From: Spirosoma endbachense
GTDB taxonomy: Bacteria; Bacteroidota; Bacteroidia; Cytophagales; Spirosomataceae
Length of the DNA: 64,000 nucleotides
NCBI RefSeq assembly: GCF_010233585.1
Contig: NZ_CP045997.1
Location: 9,820,808 to 9,884,807 of the forward strand
Reading direction: 5' to 3'
Position 1 is the first letter of the stretch. Each line of letters opens with the position of its first letter. This document shows, one piece after another, positions 58,299 through 64,000 of the stretch. Below the pieces are notes generated by a model. That model did not search any database and was not told the origin of the DNA. It saw only the letters and a list, made by a program, of their open reading frames with translations. The translations under genes and the position numbers were made by a program.

Positions 58299-60773
58299 AT
58301 GAAATTATTTTTCCTGTTCATTAGCATAGGGCTAATGGGAAGGCTTGTATATGCACAGCCAACTCCCAATCGAATTATTCGCGGATCGGTGATTGACGCC
58401 GATAACCGGAAGCCAATTCCTTTTGGCACAATAACCCTCATCGGAAGTACAAAAGGAGCATTGACCGATGCCAGAGGCCAATTTTCGTTATCGATAAAAG
58501 CTGATTCGGTAACTCATAAACTGGTTATTTCCTGCGTCGGTTTTAAATCCGATACGTTACTGATCCAACCCGGCACCGATACGTATTCGGTCGACATGCT
58601 ACCCAATACAAACACACTCAATGAGGTAGTCGTTACGGGTGTTACGCGGGGCACACTGCTGCGCCAAAATCCGGTGGCCGTTCTCGCGATTTCGCGCCGG
58701 GCCATCGAAGGCACAGCCAGTAGTAATATTATCGATGTACTTGTAAAAAATGCCCCTGGTTTGAACGCGGTTAAAACTGGGCCCAATATCTCTAAACCCT
58801 TTATTCGGGGACTGGGCTACAACCGGGTCCTGACGCTCTACGACGGAGTTCGACAGGAGGGTCAGCAATGGGGTGATGAACACGGTATTGAGGTCGATAA
58901 TTATAATATAGACCGCGCTGAGGTCATTAAAGGGCCAGCCAGCCTGATGTATGGCTCCGATGCGCTGGCGGGTGTGGTCAGTATGATGCCGAACTACCCG
59001 AAAGACACAGAAGGGAAAATCAAAGTAGGGATTGTAACAGAATACCAGTCGAATAACCGATTGCTGGGTGAGTCGGTGAGTTTAGCATCCGGTGGAGCTC
59101 GCTGGGCCTGGAATCTGCGCGGTTCGCTACGGGCCGCCACGAATTACCAGAATAAAATCGACGGGCGCGTCTATAACACAGGGTTTTCGGAAAAAACGCT
59201 GACGGCAATGCTGGGTTATTCGGGACAACGCGGTTACTCGCGCTTCGGGGCCTCGCTCTACGACAATTTGCAGGGCATTCCAGATGGAAGCCGGGATTCG
59301 CTGACACGTCAATTTACGAAGCAGGTCGACGAATCGGGCCTGGACGATATTCAAAACCGGCCCATTGTGCCCGCCAGCGATCTGTTACCGTATAAGCTTG
59401 GCCCGCTGCATCAGCGTATTCAACACTATCGTCTCCACACCAACAATCACTACCAGATCGGTAACGGTGAAATCGATGTATTGCTCGCATTCCAGCAAAA
59501 CGTACGCCGGGAATACAACCACCCTACGCAACCTGATCAGCCAGGGCTATACGTACGTCTGAACACGCTCAACTATGGTGTTCGCTACAACCTCCCTACC
59601 CTGTCGAATATTTCGACTACAGTGGGGGTAAACGGTATGTATCAGAGCAACAAAAATAAGAATGGTACAAACTTCCCGATTCCAGACTACACGCTCTTCG
59701 ATGTCGGCACGTTCGTTTTTCTGAAGTGGCAGGTCGACAAACTGACATTAAGCGGGGGAGCCCGTTACGACCAGCGCCAGCTGCGTGGCGATGATTTTTA
59801 CGTTCGTGCCAATGTTCGGGATGGCTTCGATGAGCATGTTACCCTCCCCGATACAGCCGGAGCAACCTTACAATTCCCTCGTCTGCATCAGTCCTTTACC
59901 GGCATTTCAATGAGCGTGGGCCTTACCTATGAGTTCTCCGACAAACTGGCTCTAAAAGCCAATATTGCACGGGGTTATCGCGCACCCAGCATTACCGAAA
60001 TTGCGTCGAACGGGCTCGATCCCGGTGCCCACATCGTGTATATGGGAAACCGAAATTTCAAACCCGAATTCAGCTTACAGGAAGATATCGGCCTGACACT
60101 CACACTTCCCGACATGAATCTGGGGGTCAGCGTGTTCAATAACTACATTCAGAACTACATATCGCTGGCGCAGTTAGTTGATGCACAAGGCAATCCGGTG
60201 GTCATTGTGCCGGGAAACAAAACGTTTCAATATCAGCAGGCATCGGCACAGCTTTATGGTTTCGAAACCCAGTTCAGTATTCACCCAACCGGCTGGCGGG
60301 GCTTCAGTTTCGACAATAGTATAGCTGTTGTCTATGGTTTCAATCGCGGGAGCCGCTTCGCAGAAACGGGCGTACATGGTGAATATTTACCTTTTATTCC
60401 TCCCCTGCGCATCTCGACGGGTGTTAGTAAGCTCATTCCGACGAAAAGCCAGTGGCTCACGGAACTGACCGTTAAAGCCGATGTCGATCACAATGCCCGC
60501 CAGGATCGGTATCTGGGCCTGAACAATACCGAAACAGCCACAGCAGCCTATACGCTCGTCAATGCCGGAATCGATGGCGCGATTCATATTGGCCAGAACC
60601 GACCTGCGCTACGCCTTTTGTTCCAGGTCAATAATTTGTTCGATGTAGCTTATCAGTCCAATCTGAGCCGATTGAAGTATTTCGAATACTTTACGCATTC
60701 GCCCAATGGGCATCTGGGCATATACGGCATGGGCCGAAACATGTGCGTGAAACTAACGATTCCGTTTAATTGA
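58299..60773 (+). CDS. TonB-dependent receptor (third)
   Basis: Outer-membrane receptor of 824 residues. Signal peptide to about 20 (MKLFFLFISIGLMGRLVYAQ), carboxypeptidase-like domain 25-105 (GSVIDADNRKPIPFGTITLI), plug about 110-235 (NEVVVTGVTRGTLLRQNPV, then KPFIRGLGYNRVLTLYDGVR and AEVIKGPASLMYGSDALAGV), and a barrel ending VKLTIPFN. DGVRQEGQQWGDEHG in the plug is like receptors for zinc or heme-type ligands (ZnuD relatives). The cargo is a guess. It is preceded by the small His-rich protein gene. Confidence 0.87.
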   Translation: MKLFFLFISIGLMGRLVYAQPTPNRIIRGSVIDADNRKPIPFGTITLIGSTKGALTDARGQFSLSIKADSVTHKLVISCVGFKSDTLLIQPGTDTYSVDMLPNTNTLNEVVVTGVTRGTLLRQNPVAVLAISRRAIEGTASSNIIDVLVKNAPGLNAVKTGPNISKPFIRGLGYNRVLTLYDGVRQEGQQWGDEHGIEVDNYNIDRAEVIKGPASLMYGSDALAGVVSMMPNYPKDTEGKIKVGIVTEYQSNNRLLGESVSLASGGARWAWNLRGSLRAATNYQNKIDGRVYNTGFSEKTLTAMLGYSGQRGYSRFGASLYDNLQGIPDGSRDSLTRQFTKQVDESGLDDIQNRPIVPASDLLPYKLGPLHQRIQHYRLHTNNHYQIGNGEIDVLLAFQQNVRREYNHPTQPDQPGLYVRLNTLNYGVRYNLPTLSNISTTVGVNGMYQSNKNKNGTNFPIPDYTLFDVGTFVFLKWQVDKLTLSGGARYDQRQLRGDDFYVRANVRDGFDEHVTLPDTAGATLQFPRLHQSFTGISMSVGLTYEFSDKLALKANIARGYRAPSITEIASNGLDPGAHIVYMGNRNFKPEFSLQEDIGLTLTLPDMNLGVSVFNNYIQNYISLAQLVDAQGNPVVIVPGNKTFQYQQASAQLYGFETQFSIHPTGWRGFSFDNSIAVVYGFNRGSRFAETGVHGEYLPFIPPLRISTGVSKLIPTKSQWLTELTVKADVDHNARQDRYLGLNNTETATAAYTLVNAGIDGAIHIGQNRPALRLLFQVNNLFDVAYQSNLSRLKYFEYFTHSPNGHLGIYGMGRNMCVKLTIPFN

Positions 60774-60809
60774 ATGAGCCAGGTAACTTAGCTGTCCTGC
60801 TGCTGAAAG

Positions 60810-60889
60810 TAGGGTTTTCGCTCAGAGGTGTGCAACGGTTTCTAATCGCACTCTTGCTAACCGTGGCACACCTTTGAGCGAAAATCCTA
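60810..60889. repeat. Dispersed GTGCCACGGT inverted repeat, copy H
   Basis: Left arm TAGGGTTTTCGCTCAGAGGT then GTGCAACGGTT; right arm, read inverted, TAGGATTTTCGCTCAAAGGT then GTGCCACGGTT (about 31 bp with three differences). An outer inverted pair, TTAGCTGTCCTGCTG (60788-60802) and CAGCAGGACAACTAA (60918-60932), flanks it. Between convergent genes. Confidence 0.85.
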
Positions 60890-60932
60890 GAAAGAAAATA
60901 GACACTGTTTTCATCGTCAGCAGGACAACTAA

Positions 60933-61454
60933 TTACTGCTGATTTTTAAAGTATCGGATCATCTCGCCGTATCCCATTCCCATCGACAATCCCCGTAAGG
61001 CTTTGGTAATGCGATTGGCTTTGGTTTCGGTGGTTTTGGCGTCTTCGATCCATTTGCTGAAGTAGTTCTGGTGACCTTTGGGCAACGTTTCAAAAAATTT
61101 CAGCGCATCAGGATCATCCTGCAAACACTCCAGGAAGTCGGCAGATAAGGGTAACGGCGAATCATCCACATCGATCGTGACCCGCACCGATGCACCTTCT
61201 TCTTTCCGAATACTACGGCGCATGGTTGCGTTAACAGGCATAATAAACGCCCCTTCCGAACCGCCCGATCGTCCCATCGGGATCAGGGCTACCTGTTTAA
61301 TTTCCAGATTATCCAGCGTTCCTTTAACCCGAAAAGATGTTTTCTGTCCGGGTTTCAGCACATCCGTCACATCAATCGGTAGTTCGATGTATGTCCAGCC
61401 GGTCTTTTCGCCTTTTTTGTCAAACTTCTGAAGAATGGTAGTAAACGTGGGCAT
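60933..61454 (-). CDS. YdeI/OmpD-associated family protein with DUF1905 domain
   Basis: A 173-residue protein. The N-terminal half (about 10-95) is a DUF1905 beta-barrel (TGWTYIELPIDVTDVLKPGQ, FIMPVNATMRRSIRKEEGAS). The C-terminal half (about 115-165) is the YdeI/OmpD-associated helical region (FFETLPKGHQNYFSKWIEDAKTTETKANRI, positions about 119-148). The family has no clear role (one member protects against bacteriocins). It is probably co-transcribed with the WYL regulator, 17 bp upstream. Confidence 0.85.
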   Translation of the reverse strand: MPTFTTILQKFDKKGEKTGWTYIELPIDVTDVLKPGQKTSFRVKGTLDNLEIKQVALIPMGRSGGSEGAFIMPVNATMRRSIRKEEGASVRVTIDVDDSPLPLSADFLECLQDDPDALKFFETLPKGHQNYFSKWIEDAKTTETKANRITKALRGLSMGMGYGEMIRYFKNQQ

Positions 61455-61471
61455 AGTGAGTTATTGATAAG

Positions 61472-62494
61472 TCAATACCGCGCCAGTGTAGCCATTAGCG
61501 ACTCTTTTATATCCTGAGCTAAACTGGCAGGCTGTATTACGGTCAGGTGTTCGCCATAACTGCGCAGATGCATCAGCAAATCGCGGTTGGGCGCAAGTCG
61601 CAGCCGGACAACACATTCTTCGTCCGTGTCGCGGATAACCTCCTGCGTCTGATGAATCGGCTTCGCCGTTACATAGCGACCAAACAGGGGAGAAAACGAC
61701 AATAAAATCTCTTCGACCGGCCCGCTGCTATCCGTAATGCCATAAATATGCTCAAACAATTCACTGACATTCGTTAACACATCGGGTGGAACGGCGCAGG
61801 GATCATCCGTAATTTCCAGATCACTCATTCGGTCAAGTGCGAAGGTTCGCTCTTTGCCCGAAGGTTCGTCATAGCCAATCACGTACCAGCTATCGGCCAC
61901 TTCGCGCAGTAAGATAGGATGCAACGTTCGTAGTTTTGGTACCTCAGCCAACGGATCGGACATAGTGACTGCCGTTTCGTGTTTCAGATAGCGAAAGGTA
62001 ATCTGCCGGTTCTGGTTAATGGCCCGAATCAGAACCGGTACGTAATGGCGATTCCCGCCCAGCACACGCTCTTCTACATACACGACGCGTCGCGTCAGAC
62101 CTTCGGTTTTTACCTCCCGAATAATATCCAGACTTTGCCGCACTTTCTGCAGGGCGTTGGCCAACTCACCCGCTACCGACGCCCCTTGTGTGGCTGTCAG
62201 CACTTCACGGGCGTAATCGAGGGCTTCCATGTCGTCGGGTGAGAGCATCAGCCGGAGCAATCGAAACTGCGGATCGGTGTAGTAATAGCCGTTGCGCCGT
62301 TTGTCGTAGGCAATGGGCGCGTCATGGTCTTCGCGCAATCGCTGAATGTCTTTTTCCAGGGATGAAATGGAGCGAATCCCGCACTTGTCGCGGCAGAGGT
62401 CAAACAGTTTCTGTTTGGAAAACTGGCGGGGATATCGGCTAATGATTTCGTCGATGAGTCGGTAACGTTGAAAGGCTGATCGGGTAATAGGCAT
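61472..62494 (-). CDS. WYL-domain transcriptional regulator (YafY-type)
   Basis: A 340-residue regulator: an N-terminal winged helix-turn-helix (about 1-65, SISSLEKDIQRLREDHDAPI, then YDKRRNGYYY) and a WYL domain (about 150-235, LHPILLREVADSWYVIGYDE), which often senses nucleotides or nucleic acids, plus the C-terminal extension. WYL regulators are often found next to defence or DNA-repair genes. It is divergent from an unknown gene followed by a WGR protein; whether it controls them is not known. Confidence 0.9.
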   Translation of the reverse strand: MPITRSAFQRYRLIDEIISRYPRQFSKQKLFDLCRDKCGIRSISSLEKDIQRLREDHDAPIAYDKRRNGYYYTDPQFRLLRLMLSPDDMEALDYAREVLTATQGASVAGELANALQKVRQSLDIIREVKTEGLTRRVVYVEERVLGGNRHYVPVLIRAINQNRQITFRYLKHETAVTMSDPLAEVPKLRTLHPILLREVADSWYVIGYDEPSGKERTFALDRMSDLEITDDPCAVPPDVLTNVSELFEHIYGITDSSGPVEEILLSFSPLFGRYVTAKPIHQTQEVIRDTDEECVVRLRLAPNRDLLMHLRSYGEHLTVIQPASLAQDIKESLMATLARY

Positions 62495-62685
62495 ACGAAT
62501 GACGAATGAGTTAAATCATCTGGAAAAATCTGCTCCGTTTGTCAGGACTAAATCCAGACAGACTGTCGGGGTACAAAGCCCGGCACAAAAAAGAGAAAAA
62601 TATTTTCACAAAAAAAGAAGGGCGTAAAAAGATTACGTTTTACCCGATAGAACTTTGTTCTGTGAATTTTTAAACAACCATACTA

Positions 62686-63162
62686 ATGAACACTTTCTTT
62701 CGCTCCAATCAGAATCGCGCTGCCAGCTCAGCACCATCTCTTTTTCCACCATTCAACACCGCTGCTCAATGGACAGCGGCAGCCGTTACGCCCCGCCCAT
62801 CGAAACGGGCTACGTTGTCGGCAGGGCAGTTACTCGACATCGAACTGGGCCTGTTTCTGTTATCGCAACTCCTGCCCACGGCCCCTCCCGACGCTCTGCC
62901 GGGTTTACTGACCGACACCGATTCGTCGTTTCTGGAGCGGCCAACCTGGACTCCCAAGCAACTCAAATTACTGAACCGGGGCCGGGTTGTGCTGAGCCAT
63001 ATTCAGCAACGCAATGTATGGACAGCTTTGCTGGATGCCTACACCACCATCCCCGACCGGTTACAAGCCTATGACATCAGTACCGATCGCAGCCGATTCT
63101 GCGAAAAGACGGTTGGCTTTTTCCGTAATCGCATTATTACGCTGAAGCAGATTGTGAGCTAA
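62686..63162 (+). CDS. Unknown protein upstream of a WGR-domain gene
   Basis: I do not recognise the family. The 158 residues have no signal peptide. The first 35 are low-complexity (Ser/Ala/Pro), followed by a helical domain (about 45-155, LLDIELGLFLLSQLLPTAPP, LKLLNRGRVVLSHIQQRNVW, CEKTVGFFRNRIITLKQIVS). It is divergent from the WYL regulator and 100 bp upstream of the WGR gene, which may be co-transcribed. Confidence 0.6.
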   Translation: MNTFFRSNQNRAASSAPSLFPPFNTAAQWTAAAVTPRPSKRATLSAGQLLDIELGLFLLSQLLPTAPPDALPGLLTDTDSSFLERPTWTPKQLKLLNRGRVVLSHIQQRNVWTALLDAYTTIPDRLQAYDISTDRSRFCEKTVGFFRNRIITLKQIVS

Positions 63163-63262
63163 CCACTAACCGACGGTTCTCTTTTTTACCACTTGCATTG
63201 CCGTTTTTACGCGATGACAGGCCTGTTATTGCCCAATTCCCTGCCTTCAATTCCCTTTCTCT

Positions 63263-64000
63263 ATGCTCACGAACCTGCTCCAGCGTGTCCAGAATTACTT
63301 CGATCCATCACTATCTCTAAAAAAATTACAACCTACAACCGCTTGTCCAACACCCCAACCCACACCCACACAGCTGCCTCTACCGACTAAACCATTACGC
63401 ACGCTGAAATTGATTATGGTAACGGCAGAAAACAACAACAAATACTATGAAATGCACGAGCAGGAAAATGATACGTTTACCGTTCACTATGGGCGGGTAG
63501 GCGGCACAAAAAGTGTCGCAACCTATCCTATAGCGCAATGGAATAAAAAGTTTCGCGAGAAAGTAGCGAAAGGCTACGTCGATCAGACTCATCTCTATGC
63601 CGATACGACGGTAACCTCAGATGCCAGTTCCATTGCAGACCCTTCGGTACGTGGCCTGATGAGTCGGCTGATGGACTTCGCAAATCAGTCAATTTACCAG
63701 AACTACGTCGTTACAGCCCAACAGGTAACGCGTAAACAAGTCGAAACGGCCCAGCAACTGCTCGATGAGCTAGCCAAACTGGTATCGCTGGGCGTAGACA
63801 TATCGGCCTACAACAGCAAACTGCTCGATCTCTTTAAAGTCATTCCCCGAAAAATGGGGAAAGTCGGTCAGCATCTGGTTGCTCAGGTCCCTCAAACGGC
63901 AGATGAGTTACAGACATTGCATACCCAGTTAGCCAGCGAGCAGGATACCCTCGACGTTATGCGTGGACAGGTCGAACTGGCCCAGTCGAAAACGGATAGT
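63263..64000 (+). CDS. WGR-domain (PARP-like) protein, 3' end cut by the window
   Basis: The frame from the ATG at 63263 is open to the last base (246 codons). After a Pro/Thr-rich start (about 30-50), a WGR domain follows (about 55-115: NNKYYEMHEQENDTFTVHYG, then RVGGTKSVATY and WNKKFREKVAKGYVDQT). A helical region (about 130-230) then resembles the regulatory domain of PARP (RGLMSRLMDFANQSIYQNYV, QLLDELAKLVSLGVDISAYN). The ADP-ribosyltransferase domain, if present, would lie beyond the window. WGR domains bind nucleic acid ends. It could be a bacterial PARP-type DNA damage responder. Confidence 0.8.
   Translation, partial: MLTNLLQRVQNYFDPSLSLKKLQPTTACPTPQPTPTQLPLPTKPLRTLKLIMVTAENNNKYYEMHEQENDTFTVHYGRVGGTKSVATYPIAQWNKKFREKVAKGYVDQTHLYADTTVTSDASSIADPSVRGLMSRLMDFANQSIYQNYVVTAQQVTRKQVETAQQLLDELAKLVSLGVDISAYNSKLLDLFKVIPRKMGKVGQHLVAQVPQTADELQTLHTQLASEQDTLDVMRGQVELAQSKTDS

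Noticed and set aside
63193-63390. A 65-codon frame at the start of the WGR gene
   Set aside because: It is out of frame with the long open frame from 63263 that carries the WGR domain.
1-64000. tRNA, rRNA, CRISPR arrays, intact insertion sequences
   Set aside because: No tRNA-like T-arm plus acceptor pair, no repeat-spacer array and no transposase frame was seen by eye; a covariance search could still reveal a missed small RNA.

Overview
The window looks like chromosome of a Bacteroidota bacterium of the order Cytophagales, most like Spirosoma or a close relative (inference from protein character, not a database match). The support is: several SusC/TonB-type receptors with an N-terminal carboxypeptidase-like domain; Bacteroidota promoter -7 boxes (TAnnTTTG) in front of many genes; almost no Shine-Dalgarno signals; a BshA bacillithiol enzyme and many secreted or lipid-anchored proteins. 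No tRNA, rRNA, CRISPR array, prophage or intact insertion sequence was seen.

Layout. 1-12.6 kb: end of trxA, pdhC, rlmI, a RelE/ParE toxin-antitoxin pair, a solitary sufB, a membrane-anchored unknown with a decayed partial duplicate behind it, small acidic proteins, an alpha/beta hydrolase and a Tat-exported sugar isomerase-like protein. 13-26 kb: a very large propeller/HEAT/cytochrome c protein, a GbsR regulator with a DCC-family membrane protein, a YncE-phosphoesterase fusion, a fatty-acid hydroxylase, ndh, bshA and a UbiA prenyltransferase. 26-46 kb is a metal-handling region: MerC-like protein, an MbnP/MbnH operon with its own TonB receptor and CxCC propeller protein, a His-rich lipoprotein, a ZIP transporter, a COG0523 GTPase, a B12-riboswitch-controlled metE operon, a TonB receptor-CDF operon and a thioredoxin-reductase-like flavoprotein. 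46-64 kb: GH43 glycosidase, GNAT, MFS transporter, a 1187-residue receptor-plug protein with no barrel, aldo/keto reductase, SDR, tryptophan 2,3-dioxygenase, a third small-protein/TonB-receptor pair, YdeI-like and WYL proteins, and a WGR (PARP-like) protein cut by the window end.

Three observations link these parts. First, a palindrome with core GCAAC-N3-GTTGC lies at four promoters (26.66, 33.82, 36.59 and 44.79 kb), in front of the MerC-like protein, the His-rich lipoprotein, the COG0523 GTPase and the flavoprotein. This is a candidate zinc (Zur-like) or other metal regulon. Second, each of three TonB receptors follows a small membrane or exported protein rich in Cys/His that ends in a Pro-Pro motif. 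Third, a family of 55-110 bp inverted repeats built on GTGCCACGGT occurs in seven intergenic gaps, five of them between convergent genes, with arms that differ between copies but match within each copy.
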